From Oreohelix idahoensis (Eukaryota; Mollusca; Gastropoda; Stylommatophora; Oreohelicidae), in assembly GCA_024509875.1 (NCBI GenBank), contig JAMPIV010008507.1:121326-185325 (forward strand): 64,000 nucleotides of DNA, written 5' to 3'. Shown here piece after piece: positions 9,331 to 18,602 of this stretch. The number at the start of each line of letters is the position of its first letter. Position 1 is the first letter of the stretch. A model generated the notes under the pieces. That model made no database searches, was not told where the DNA came from, and worked only from the letters and a program-made list of their open reading frames with translations. A program made the translations under genes and the position numbers.

Positions 9331-11360
9331 TATACAGTGCGATACAACAGGAGGTAATCTGATCATCAGAAGCAGTCCTCCCGTCGATCAAGTGTTTCGA
9401 CCCCTTAATCTACTTTACACTAAGGGAGTCGGACCCACTTAGGTCATGACTCCCAAGTGTCAGCCTCCTGTTGTCTAGTGCAGAGAATTGAACCCACCCC
9501 ACCTTGGTTGCAGCTTTCAAATCCACTTCTATTTTCTGCCAGCCGGAGGCAGTTGTGAAAGTAACCCCTATGTTGAAAACAAATTACTGTCTTGAGTTCC
9601 ATAGCCCGTTGCGGTTTTTCCACAGCCAGCACGATGCCTTTTCCACAGTTTTGCTGAGCCTCTTAAGTGCCCTTGTGCTTGACTGTCCCCTCAACCCCAA
9701 CAGTTTCAGTAGTTCATACACTGAGGCAGCCATGACCCTCTTGCACCCACCTCAACAGCCATGACCCTTGCAATGAAGTCCCCGGCCAGATCATTATACT
9801 CGGCCACTTTGAAAGAGTGTTGCTCGTCGAGTCTGGATTCAAATGGCTCGGTCAGCTCAATCATTATAATTTGGTGCGATGATGAGGAATGCAGTACTAT
9901 ATCTGGCTGTCTTCGAGATCTTCTGATACTCTCTGGATATGCCCCAGCCCAGGTAAGACTACTGCCATCTCCCAGTTATTTGCACAGTCAAGAAGAGATG
10001 GTAAACTGCTACTTGATTTACTTGATTTACTCTCAGAAAGGTATTTTTTTACCCTTGCCAGGTCTGTTGTAGCAGGGACTCTCAAGTGTCTGCCTCTCGT
10101 GGCACAGGGGGCACTGAGCATCATCAGACTTTCCCCATCTCACAAGGTTTGTGGACAATAGCAGGAGGTCATACATTGATCTGATAATGAAGCTGAGTCT
10201 TCTTCTTTCTTCCTCGTTCGTTCTGAAAAGGACGTTGGTTGCATTGTGTCTGTTTACAGCAAAGCTGCGATATTTATGCCTTTCGGCCGACACATCCAAC
10301 TTCAGCACAGCATTTTTTGGGACCAGGTTTGCCTTCCCTCTTCGATCCCTACTCTCTCAGCCAGACTGCAGTGATGCAGCCTGTTTCCAGGACCACCACT
10401 TGGAGGTGGAGTAGGGTCTTGGTCAGCTCTGGTTCCCTGACGCAAGCAGTCAAGCTATGCTGAGTCTAAGAGGTGCCATATGCCATATATAATTCCATGT
10501 CAGGGACCTTTGCAGGGCTCCTTCCCTTGTAGTCCATTGGCCTTGTTGGGCCTGTGGCACAGCTTTTAGCATTCTCTTATCATTCTCAGTTCCTCGTATG
10601 TCCTGAATTACCATGTCTCTGCGTTCCCTGTTTGATGCCTTGGACCACCAGCGGATGTCACCATGGCCAAATCCCCATCTATTCATCTATTTGTATCCGA
10701 TTACCTCCCTCAGCTTGTGCGACTCTTGGGCAGCACCAACAGCTTCATCCACTGTCCACTTCCTTCCAGTTTTCAGTGTGGGCTGAATGGACTTAACTAC
10801 GTCAACTGCTGACTCGCAAAGCATCATTGCGAGCCTTGCCTTTCCTGCTTTGTATTCTTCAACAACTGACTTGAAGGAAAGCACAAGCTTTGCCTTCTTG
10901 CAGTACAGTCCTACGTCTGACAGACCTGGTGGTACTCCTAGCCATTTCCTCATGAAATTGTTGACCTTTTGCTCTATAGCTTCCACTGTACTGTTTCTTT
11001 CATATATAAGCAGTGGCCATAGCAATTTAGGTATCAACATGAACTGAAGGCACTACAGTTTGAACTTTCCTAGGAGTCTGCTTTGGACTGTGATCCGTAG
11101 TCTTCTGTCTGCCATTTCTATTGTCTGTTGAACTGCCTTTGAATCTTTTAATGAGGCATCATACACCTTGCCAAGACTTTTCATAGGTTTCTCAATGACA
11201 GTAGGGATTCTTTGGTTTGAAACCATGAATGTGACCACAGATATCTTCCCTTTCCTGACTGATAGGCTTCTAGACCTCTTAGGTTTGAAGCTTATTCTGC
11301 ACCAGCTGACCAGTTCATCCAGGTGTGCGAACATTCTCCGGGCCTGGTGTTCATCTGATG
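9326..11360 (-). mobile_element. LINE G copy 1, R2-like, 5'-truncated
   Basis: It is colinear with LINE G copy 2 (38915-41690). It includes the same 3' UTR (9326-9590), the restriction-like-endonuclease region (about 9590-10030), the CCHC segment (CPLCHERQTLE near 10100) and the RT C-terminal part (10687-11360, ending at the TSDEHQAR motif after the catalytic box). Frameshifts are numerous. A 258-bp short element is nested at 10201-10458. The 5' end stops at a TA/TG microsatellite. It is intronic and antisense to THOC6. Confidence 0.75.
10201..10458 (-). mobile_element. short (AAG)n-tailed retroposon in LINE G
   Basis: This 258-bp insert is flanked by GCTGAGTCT (10192-10200 and 10459-10467). 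LINE G copy 2 shows the uninterrupted site near 40148. On the minus strand it ends in a GAAGAAAGAAGA tail. A longer copy sits at 22650-22956. No tRNA boxes were identified, so it is either a SINE of unknown origin or a truncated LINE 3' end. Confidence 0.72.
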
Positions 11361-11440
11361 TATATATGATATATGTGTGTGTGTGTACGTGAGTGTGTGT
11401 GTATACACACTCATACATACATACAAACACAGAACTATTT
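11361..11440. repeat. TA/TG microsatellite
   Basis: Mixed TATA, (TG)n and (CA)n runs abut the truncated 5' end of LINE G copy 1. Confidence 0.8.
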
Positions 11441-11564
11441 CCATTCAGCTCCTAATACATTGTCTGTATTGCTACCAAGAGATATGAATGAGTTAACATC
11501 TTGTATGGAAGTTTATATATATATATTTATATAATAGCCCCTTCACTTTATAACTGACCATGGG

Positions 11565-11785
11565 AATGCGTCCTTGAGGTGACAGCACTCAGCTGCTTAT
11601 TTTCCTGGTATTCCTTTCAATGTTTTCACCTCTCTTCTGTTTCTTGTGAGAGCTTCTTTTCGCCCAATCTGAGGTGGCGCCATAGAGAGCATCGCCACTT
11701 GGTGCGATCAGCAGCTTCATCTTTCCGGGTTGCTGGATTTATATTCAGTGCCCTCATGTCTCTCTTGCACACATCATATATATAT
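11565..11785 (-). mobile_element. LINE H-like 3' fragment
   Basis: The minus strand reads ARDMRALNINPATRKDEAAD then RTKWRCSLWRHLR. This parallels the LINE H C-terminus (ALKTFDINPDTWEAAAQDRTAWR type) seen at 50331-51077. It is a short 5'-truncated copy just upstream of a THOC6 exon. Confidence 0.55.
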
Positions 11786-11856
11786 ATACACACACACATA
11801 TATATATATATATGTTTGGTTTTTTTTTTTTTAAGTTTTTTTTTTTTAACTAAAAG

Positions 11857-11970
11857 TTGCTAGGTGGAGGTCCAACTTTAGCAGCATGGCACCTAAAGAC
11901 TCTGACTCCTGCTGTAACCTTTGATACTCCAGGAGTGGCACAGAATGTGGCTCTGTTTTATGAGGATAAG
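11857..11970 (+). CDS. THOC6: THOC6 homologue, internal exon (GGGP..WHL segment)
   Basis: A 114-bp exon (38 codons, phase 0 at both ends) follows a poly-T tract and TAAAAG acceptor and has a consensus AAG|GTAAGT donor. It encodes LLGGGPTLAAWHLKTLTPAV then TFDTP...QNVALFYEDK. This matches the THOC6 strand CGGGP-L-LWHL...TP followed by a V-FY-D segment. It follows the 7004-7072 exon in frame. In the family about 40-45 residues should follow before the VLTAAGNS-like C-terminus, but no exon for them was found downstream. Confidence 0.85.
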
Positions 11971-12079
11971 GTAAGTAAATGTGAGATGATCGTTTAGTAT
12001 ATGGGTCAGATATGCAAGTGTGAAAACTAAACTCTGTCCTGTTGTCAGCAGGTCAGAGATCATACACTCAAGTAACTGG

Positions 12080-13138
12080 AGTTTTTAATTGTACAATAAA
12101 TTATCCAAAGCTAATAAATCATCCAAAACTAATAACTCAAGTTTTTAATTGTACAATAAATCATCCAAAGCTAATAACTGAAGTTTTTAATTGTACAATA
12201 AACCATCCAAAGCTGATAGCTAAAGTTTTTAACTAAATTATCCAAAGCTGATAGCTAAAGTTTTTAACTGTAAATTATCCAAAGCTAATAACAAGTTTTT
12301 AACTGTAAATTATCCAAAGCTGATAACTAAAGTTTTTAACTGTAAATTATCCAAAGCTAATAGCTAAAAATTTTAACTGTAAATTATCCAAAGCTAATAG
12401 ATAAAGTTTTTAACTAAATTATCCAAAGCTGATAACTAAAGTTTTTAACTGTAAATTATCCAAAGCTGATAACTAAAGTTTTTAACTGTAAATTATCCAA
12501 AGCTGATAACTAAAGTTTTTAACTGTAAATTATCCAAAGCTGATAACTAAAGTTTTTAACTGTAAATTATCAAAATCTGATAACTAAAGTTTTTAACTGT
12601 AAATTATCCAAATCTGATAACTAAAGTTTTTAACTGTAAATTATCCAAATCTGATAACTAAAGTTTTTAACGGTAAATTATCCAAATCTGATAACTAAAG
12701 TTTTTAACTGTAAATTGTCCAATTCTGATAATTAACGTTTTTAACTAAATTATCCAAAGCTGATAACTAAAGTTTTTAACTGTAAATTATCCAAAGCTGA
12801 TAACTAAAGTTTTTAACTAAATTATCCAAAGCTGATAACTAAAGTTTTTAACTGTAAATTATCCAAAGCTGATAACTAAAGTTTTTAACTGTAAATTATC
12901 CAAAGCTGATAACTAAAGTTTTTAACTGTAAATTATCCAATTCTGATAATTAACATTTTTAACTGTAAATTATCCAAAGCTGATAACTAAAGTTTTTAAC
13001 TGTAAATTATCCAAAGCTGATAACTAAAGTTTTTAACTGTAAATTATCCAAAGTTTTTAACTGTAAAGTATCCAAAGCTGATAACTAAAGTTTTTAACTG
13101 TAAATTATCCAAAGCTGATCCAAACTAAAGTTTTTAAC
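12080..13138. repeat. 37-bp minisatellite, about 29 units
   Basis: The unit is built from AAATTATCCAAAGCTGATAA then CTAAAGTTTTTAACTGT. Some units lack TGTA, and the left end has a variant with GTACAATAAATCATCC. It lies directly after the last internal THOC6 exon found, in the interval where another exon is expected. Confidence 0.95.
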
Positions 13139-14275
13139 GTTTCTAGAGTAAATCCATACAATACTTTATTCCAGCAGACGAGATTCGCTGCTTTATTTTT
13201 TAATAAAGTTGCGATCTATTATCACAATCTACCAACTTTTAAATAATAATTTTGTAAATTTTTGGTAGTACGTTTATTTCTTCCTATATTTGATATTCTG
13301 TTTATAATTTGGTTAAATTTTTTTTGCTGTTTGCTTTGCTTCGTTGTATTTTTTAATCGTTCAAGATTAAGAAATCTTTCCAGTTATATTTTGACCATTT
13401 AAATATTTCCAATAAATTAATGTCATAATATTCTGTGTCTTCTTCTTCTTCCGTCCTTAGCCAACGACCGGCAAAGCAGTCAGTGGCCATTACGCCTAGT
13501 GGTGTCTTAAGGGCAACAGCGAATAGATTTTCTTTGCCGTTGTTCCCATCACGCCTAATGGCGTCTTTAGGGCAACGACAAATCAATCCGTTCGTCGTTG
13601 TTTCCGTAATCAAAGTGACTGGCAAACGGGTGATCAGCCCGTTGGTAATATTCTGTGTAGGTCCTACATAACTAGAAAAAAAAGTTTGTTTGCGTAAACT
13701 TTTCTGTTTCTAGAGTAAATCCATACAGTAGACCTACTTTATTCCAGTGGTCGAGATTCACTGCTTTTTTTTCAAAAATGTTGTGATCTATTATTACTGG
13801 TCTACCAACTTTTAAATAATGTGTAAATTTTTGGTATCACGTTTTTTCTTCCTAGATTTGGTATTCTGTTCATAATTTGGTTCAATTTTTTATTTTTGGT
13901 TGCTGTTAGCTGTTTGCTGTGCTTCGTTGTATTTTTTATTGTTCTCCTAATCTTTCCAGTTCTCTTTTGACCATTTAAATATTTCCAATAAATTAATGTC
14001 ATAATATTCTGTGTAGGCCCTACATAACTAGAAACAAAAGTTTGTTTGCGTAAACTTCACTGCTTTATTTTTCAATAAAGTGGCGATCTATTATCACTGG
14101 TCTAGCAACTTTTTAATAATAATTTTGTAAATTTTTGTATCACGTTTTGTTCTTCCTAGATTCGTTATTCTGTTTATAATTATTTTTAGCTGTTAGCTGT
14201 TTGCTTTGCTTCGTTGTATATTTTAATCGTTCTCTTCGTCTACAAAGATTATTAGTTAAAATATTTCATCCATTG
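13139..14275. repeat. three diverged copies of a hAT-leader-like block
   Basis: Blocks at about 13139-13670, 13685-14030 and 14040-14275 share TCTAGAGTAAATCCATACA, a TTCACTGCTTTATTTTT-like segment, and TTTGCTTTGCTTCGTTGTAT. The third copy runs straight into the BED-finger ORF at 14277. The block is probably the 5' non-coding region of that transposon, present three times. The first copy is interrupted by a LINE A fragment. Confidence 0.6.
13439..13645 (-). mobile_element. LINE A 3'-end fragment with 13-bp TSD
   Basis: The insert starts with CTTCTTCTTCTTC, the reverse complement of the LINE A (AAG)n tail, and contains the terminal GCGTGATGGCCACTGACTGC region on the minus strand. Part of it is internally duplicated. 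TAATATTCTGTGT flanks it (13426-13438 and 13646-13658). The next block shows the empty site near 13995-14015. Confidence 0.75.
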
Positions 14276-14276
14276 A

Positions 14277-14546
14277 ATGATGGCTGAGCCTAATTCAAAG
14301 AAACAAAAACTTGCAGATCATGGTAAGTTTCAGGCCGAATGGGTTAAACTCTTCCCTGGCATTGTAGATGCATCCAAGTTAGGATCAACCCATGCTTTTT
14401 GTAGATTATGCAGCAAAGATATTAAAGTAGCAGCTCCAGGATTTTATGATTTAAAAGTACATTTTAAAACAAAATTGCATAAAGCTACTGGCTGGAAGTT
14501 GTTAACCAGAAAACAAGTACAAGTGGCATCTGTTTCCCTAATTTGA
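14277..14546 (+). pseudogene. hAT-type transposon, BED zinc-finger N-terminus
   Basis: The 89-codon frame begins MMAEPNSKKQKLADHGKFQA. It contains FCRLCSKDIKVAAPG-FYDL then a KVHFKTKLHK motif, the C-x2-C...H-x-H layout of a BED-like finger common in hAT/ZBED transposases. It stops after 89 codons, and the C-terminal dimerisation segment starts almost immediately (14565). The central catalytic RNase H-like domain is therefore deleted. The copy is non-autonomous. Confidence 0.6.
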
Positions 14547-14564
14547 AAGTCATCATTCAGTGAC

Positions 14565-14797
14565 TGCTGATACTCCCTCACAGCAATGCTGACTGTGAAA
14601 GATCATTTTCAATGATGAAAAAAATCCACACTGACTGCAGGAGGTTCATTAATGCGGAAACACTCACTTCTTATTTACAGTGTAAGATTAACATTGATAC
14701 ATGCTGTGCAGACTTTAAGCCCACTAAAGCAATTCTGGAAAGTGCTAATAGTGCATGTGTTGATTATAATACAAAACACTGTGCATCGAAAGAATAG
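14565..14797 (+). pseudogene. hAT transposase C-terminal dimerisation fragment
   Basis: The frame reads SNADCERSFSMMKKIHTDCR and then RFINAETLTSYLQCKINID. This is the hAT C-terminal signature (S-NA-x-ER-F-S-x-M...K-x-x-R-x-x-L-x-x-x-TL). It lies 20 bp after the BED fragment in the same orientation, consistent with an internally deleted element. Confidence 0.7.
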
Positions 14798-15340
14798 CAC
14801 CTCACGATCACTAAGTTTTTTTATATGTAAAGAACAGCATGTCATTTCTCGTTTATATATTTATATAAAATTACACTGTCCTTACTGTCACTTCAGCAAC
14901 TTTTGACAATCATAGAACATACTGTACAGACAATTTCAACTACTTCTACTGATACCCCTAATCATAGCAAATACAGCATTTCAACATACATACCTCTTCA
15001 CTGTTGAAAAAAAACAAGTGTCTCAAACATCTCTCTCACTGGCTTTCACAGTTCTTTATTGACTTTTCCAAAAGCCCAGCTAACACAGCTGTCTTGCATC
15101 CAGAATGAAAGTGACTATCCACTGGTTCATACAACCACACCACTTGTCATACAACCTAGTCTGTTATGCCAGGTACAAGTTAGGATATACAGATTTAAAA
15201 ACCGAAATGGACTTTTCAATCACCACAAATATAATGCCATGGTTTATTATTATTATTTTTTTTATATAACTGAATGTCAAGCAGAAGATATTTCCTACAT
15301 TCATTCAAGAATTTGTGTTGTTTTGTCTCACGTCTGGCAG
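14798..15340. other. THOC6 last intron, 3' part
   Basis: AT-rich. I looked here for the missing THOC6 exon and found no segment resembling its expected G...W-x-x-x-G-E-x-K...P pattern. A splice-like interval (15050-15171) has an open frame (SLLTFPKAQLTQLSCIQNES) with no THOC6 similarity. Confidence 0.4.
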
Positions 15341-15436
15341 GTGATGACCATTGCTGGCAGCAGTAACAAACTTGATGTGTGCACAAACTTTGGGTACAGA
15401 GCATTCTCCCTGGCTTTTTTACCTCCCCTCAGCTGA
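15341..15436 (+). CDS. THOC6: THOC6 homologue, terminal exon
   Basis: The exon follows a CACGTCTGGCAG acceptor and begins in phase 0. It encodes VMTIAGSSNKLDVCTNFGYR then AFSLAFLPPLS and a TGA stop (15434-15436). The family C-terminus has the pattern V-LTAAGNS...DVFTN-GYRAFSLSF, so the match is strong, with five extra residues at the end. The upstream exon also ends in phase 0. Direct splicing 11970 to 15341 would keep frame but skip the last propeller strands. No clear polyadenylation site was assigned. Confidence 0.85.
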   Translation: MMTIAGSSNKLDVCTNFGYRAFSLAFLPPLS

Positions 15437-15834
15437 TCAGCAGATGTTTGGCTGCTTTATTAAGTGTGCCAGGATCTTTGGTTGTGTGTGGCTGACTGTT
15501 TATTTGTGTGTGGATAGCTGTTTAATTATGTGGGCAGCCGGTTTGGATGTGACTGGCTCTGTCTTTGTGTGTGGCTGGCTGTTTATTTGTGTGTGGATAG
15601 CTGTTTATTTATGTGGGCAGCCGGTTGTTTGTATGTGACTGACTCTGTCTTTGTGTGTGGTTGCTGTCTGTTTTTGACTGGCTATTCTGTTGCGTTTGTT
15701 CTGGTGTTTCTGAAGGCTGACTCTTCGATTATGGTAGGCTGCTGATTGTGTATATCTAGCACCTCAACTGCTTATGTTCTTGAATATCTGTTTGATTGTC
15801 TGGTGAACTATTCACTTGTATGTGGTTGGTTTCT
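15437..15834. repeat. imperfect GTGTGG/TTTATTTGTGTG repeats
   Basis: Probable THOC6 3' UTR and flank. About 15480-15720 repeats phrases such as GGCTGTTTATTTGTGTGTGG and ATAGCTG with variable spacing. No ORF has any family signature. Confidence 0.5.
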
Positions 15835-15930
15835 CACTATAGGAAAACACTCTATACAGAGCATTTCAGCAGGAGACTATCTGATCATCAGAAGTAGTCC
15901 ATGTCAGACAAGTGTTTTGGCCCTGTTGTT
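15835..15930 (-). mobile_element. LINE G 3' UTR fragment
   Basis: It matches the 3' UTR block of LINE G at 9326-9400 and 38910-38990 (CTATCTGATCATCAGAAG, then CAGACAAGTGTTTTGGCCC). It is short and non-coding. Confidence 0.6.
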
Positions 15931-15959
15931 TGCGTTAGACTTTGAGTGTCTGATTGAGT

Positions 15960-16215
15960 AAGTGGTCAGTTTGCTTGCCTCTCACAGCAGAGTTACTGGG
16001 TTGTAGAATCAAAGTCTGGTAGTGTCATGCTCCAGTCTGCCTAGCTGTAAATGGTTAGCTGACTCTGCTATTGAGATTGGAAAGGCAAAAGCTTTGAGAA
16101 AGGAAACTGTTCACCTCACGAAGGACCTAGCATAGTGAAGTCTGTAACAGTTTACTCTCTTGCGACAGTATCTGCTATGGTAGAACATTTTACACTCTAC
16201 AGGAAGGAGGGGGTG
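15960..16215 (+). mobile_element. SINE copy, related to 18262-18480
   Basis: It shares the body CTCCAGTCTGCCTAGCTGTA then AATGG...GACTCTGCT, GGACCTAGCATAGTGAAGTC and GTATCTGCT with the 18262-18480 copy, in the same orientation. The 5' part has a tRNA-like arrangement with a decayed B box (GGGTTGTAGAATCAAAGTC). Confidence 0.6.
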
Positions 16216-16383
16216 GGAACAGACGCACTTGAATCATGGCCCCATGGCTGTTGATTAGTTTGTATTTAGCTGTTGATGTTTGCTGGCTGTTTAATTGTAT
16301 GTGGTAGACGTATTGTTTGTGGCTTCTTAAATTATCATTGATGATTTATTCATTAATCCCCCTTTAACTGTCCAAGAATCACA
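16216..16383. other. spacer
   Basis: A mixed T-rich sequence without a recognised feature. It ends where the 41-bp minisatellite starts. Confidence 0.4.
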
Positions 16384-17066
16384 TACCTTCAACAAACTTA
16401 TGCCAAGTCTTCCTGTCATGTGACATCCTTCAACAAACTTATGCCAAGTCTTCCTGTCATGTGACATCCTTCAACAAACTTATGCCAAGTCTTCCTGTCA
16501 TGTGACATCCTTCAACAAACTTATGCCAAGTCTTCCTGTCATGTGACATCCTTCAACAAACTTATGCCAAGTCTTCCTGTCATGTGACATCCTGTCATGT
16601 GACATCCTTCAACAAACTTATGCCAAGTCTTCCTGTCATGTGACATCCTTCAACAAACTTATGCCAAGTCTTCCTGTCATGTGACATCCTGTCATGTGAC
16701 ATCCTTCAACAAACTTATGCCAAGTCTTCCTGTCATGTGACATCCTTCAACAAACTTATGCCAAGTCTTCCTGTCATGTGACATCCTTCAACAAACTTAT
16801 GCCAAGTCTTCCTGTCATGTGACATCCTTCAACAAACTTATGCCAAGTCTTCCTGTCATGTGACATCCTTCAACAAACTTAGGCCAAGTCTTCCTGTCAT
16901 GTGACATCCTTCAACAAACGTATGCCAAGTCTTCCTGTCATGTGACATCCTTCAACAAACTTATGCCAAGTCTTCCTGTCATGTGACATCCTTCAACAAA
17001 CTTATGCCAAGTCTTCCTGTCATGTGACATCCTTCAACAAACTTATGCCAAGTCTTCCATCAGCTC
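16384..17066. repeat. 41-bp minisatellite derived from LINE D, 16 units
   Basis: The unit is CTTCAACAAACTTATGCCAA then GTCTTCCTGTCATGTGACATC. Sixteen units were counted; two carry an extra 13-bp CTGTCATGTGACA. The unit is the antisense of the LINE D C-terminal codons, compare the GACTTGGCATGTGTTTGTTG stretch near 35045. Units are almost identical. Confidence 0.93.
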
Positions 17067-17322
17067 AAGGTTTTTCCATGTCTTCCTCATTCCTTTCATC
17101 ACCAGTTCTCTTCTCCATGTGTTCTTCAGTCTCCCTCTGCCCCTCTTACCCTGGTGGTTCCAGAATAAAGACTGCCTTGTAATACTACCAACATGTTTCC
17201 TGAGTGTGTGACCTGTCCATCACCTGAGTCTTCTTCTCATCTCTTATCCACTGGCACTTGTCTGGTTTTTGTCATCAGTTCTACATTGGTGATCTTGTCA
17301 TACCACTTCCATCCTTTAAACA
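16384..17322 (-). mobile_element. LINE D copy 1, C-terminal part
   Basis: Positions 17066-17322 on the minus strand encode the LINE D C-terminus (KWYDKITNVELMTKTRQVPV, then the QGKRGRG-RP-like block). It corresponds to 34770-35080 in copy 3. The last coding segment has been amplified into the minisatellite at 16384-17066. The upstream continuation lies at about 17548-17660, beyond a TIR element. Confidence 0.65.
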
Positions 17323-17329
17323 AATAAAG

Positions 17330-17547
17330 AGGGGAAACCCAAGGCCTGTAAACAGTAAATAAATAAATATTACACACATAAAGATATGTTTCAGGCATTC
17401 GTGAGAAATGAAGTAGAAAACTAGCTAGTCGATGGTGCTGTTCGGAAGGTCCTGAGTTAGATTTTCTGGTAAGCCACTCACTTCTGACTTCTTTATTTTT
17501 CACAAGTACCTGAAACATATCTTTATGTGTGTGTAATATTTATTTAT
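17330..17547. mobile_element. TIR (MITE-like) insert with tRNA-like centre
   Basis: Inverted arms AAATAAATATTACACACATA then AAGATATGTTTCAGG (about 17357-17397) and the complement (about 17510-17552) enclose about 110 bp. The middle contains a B-box-like GGTCCTGAGTTAGATTTTC. It interrupts LINE D copy 1, whose sequence resumes at about 17548 (TTGTATTCTACACAAGCACCC on the + strand). The exact ends and TSD are unclear. Confidence 0.6.
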
Positions 17548-17924
17548 TTGCTTCAGTCGTTGTATTCTACACAAGCACCCATTTATGAAAGTCTGTAGTT
17601 TCTTGATTGATGTTTTTGTTGTTCTCCATGTTTCAGAGCCAGACAGTAGAGCTGACTTGACATTTGAGTTGAATATTCTGTTTTATCAATGATAATATGT
17701 TTGATTGTATGTCCATCTACTGACCTCTAACCCTTTATCTGAAATCCTCTGGGTCAGGTTTGTTTCAGAAACTGGATTTTTTAAATGTTTTCACCCAACA
17801 AAAGTCAAAATCTGCCAAATTGTCATGGAACAGTAGCCCAATGAAACTGTTCATTCTCACAATATTTTGGTTTTCAGGTGTTCAGATAAACGGTTATAGT
17901 CCTGTAGTAATTTGTTAGAGGTAA
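17548..17924 (-). mobile_element. LINE D copy 1 continuation, then spacer
   Basis: Positions 17548-17660 correspond on the minus strand to the LINE D segment around the SVLLYGSE and KLQTFINGCL motifs. The rest, to 17924, is AT-rich with no recognised feature. Confidence 0.45.
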
Positions 17925-18060
17925 TCATTGTTCATGTCTTCCCATTGTTCATGTCTTCCCATTGTTCATGTTTTCCCATTTTTTATGTATTACCATTGTT
18001 TGTGTCTTCCCGTTGTTCATGTCTTACCATTGTTTGTGTCTTACCATTGTTCAAGTTTTG
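17925..18060. repeat. 17-bp tandem repeat
   Basis: About eight units of the type ATTGTTCATGTCTTCCC, with variants TTTGTGTCTTACC. No gene. Confidence 0.8.
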
Positions 18061-18261
18061 TTGTCTTTAGATGAATAAGATGCTGTTGATTTGAAATATG
18101 TAATAAAGCAGTTGATTTCTTCACTTGTTGTTATTTTTATTCCTCACATTTCTGCAGGTATGCCTGGTCAGATGATAACTCATAACTACATTCAAAACAG
18201 ATAATAAAATAGTATAAATAAACAAGTAACAATTATTTTTAGAAAATATCATGATGAAAAT

Positions 18262-18480
18262 AAACTGTGGAGCACTGGTCTCTTGCGGCAAAGGTGTCAG
18301 GTTTGATTCATGGTATCGACACTCCAGTCTACCCAGCTGTAAATGGGTATCTGACTTTGCTCTTGAGGTGGGGAAGGAAAAGGCAGTGAAGAAGGGAACT
18401 GGTCAACCTACCTCACAATGCTGGACCTAGTATAGTGAAGTCTTTAATACTTCACAAGTATCTGCTTTAGGACTACCATT
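18262..18480 (+). mobile_element. tRNA-derived SINE
   Basis: The head reads GGAGCACTGGTCTCTTGCGG with a B-box-like AGGTTTGATTCAT. It is followed by the same body as the copy at 15960-16215 (CCCAGCTGTAAATGGGTATC, GGACCTAGTATAGTGAAGTC, GTATCTGCT). Confidence 0.6.
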
Positions 18481-18602
18481 ACCTTTAATTTTTATTTTAT
18501 GTCATACATTTATCTATAACCACAATTATACAATTCTATGCACCAACAAAGGACAGCGATGAAGAGATCAAGGACGAGTTCTATCAACAGGTACAAAAGG
18601 AA

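Noticed and set aside
15050..15171. Candidate for the missing THOC6 exon between CTTTCACAG and CCAG|GTACAAG
   Set aside because: The open frame has no Trp or Gly pattern expected of the THOC6 segment, and its phase and length do not fit.
16384..17066. 41-bp direct repeats as a possible CRISPR array
   Set aside because: The whole unit repeats with no variable spacer, and it derives from LINE D coding sequence.
18169..18222. Possible terminal exon after a good acceptor (CACATTTCTGCAG), open for 16 codons to TAA
   Set aside because: No donor exon in matching phase and no family similarity. Chance is likely for so short a frame.
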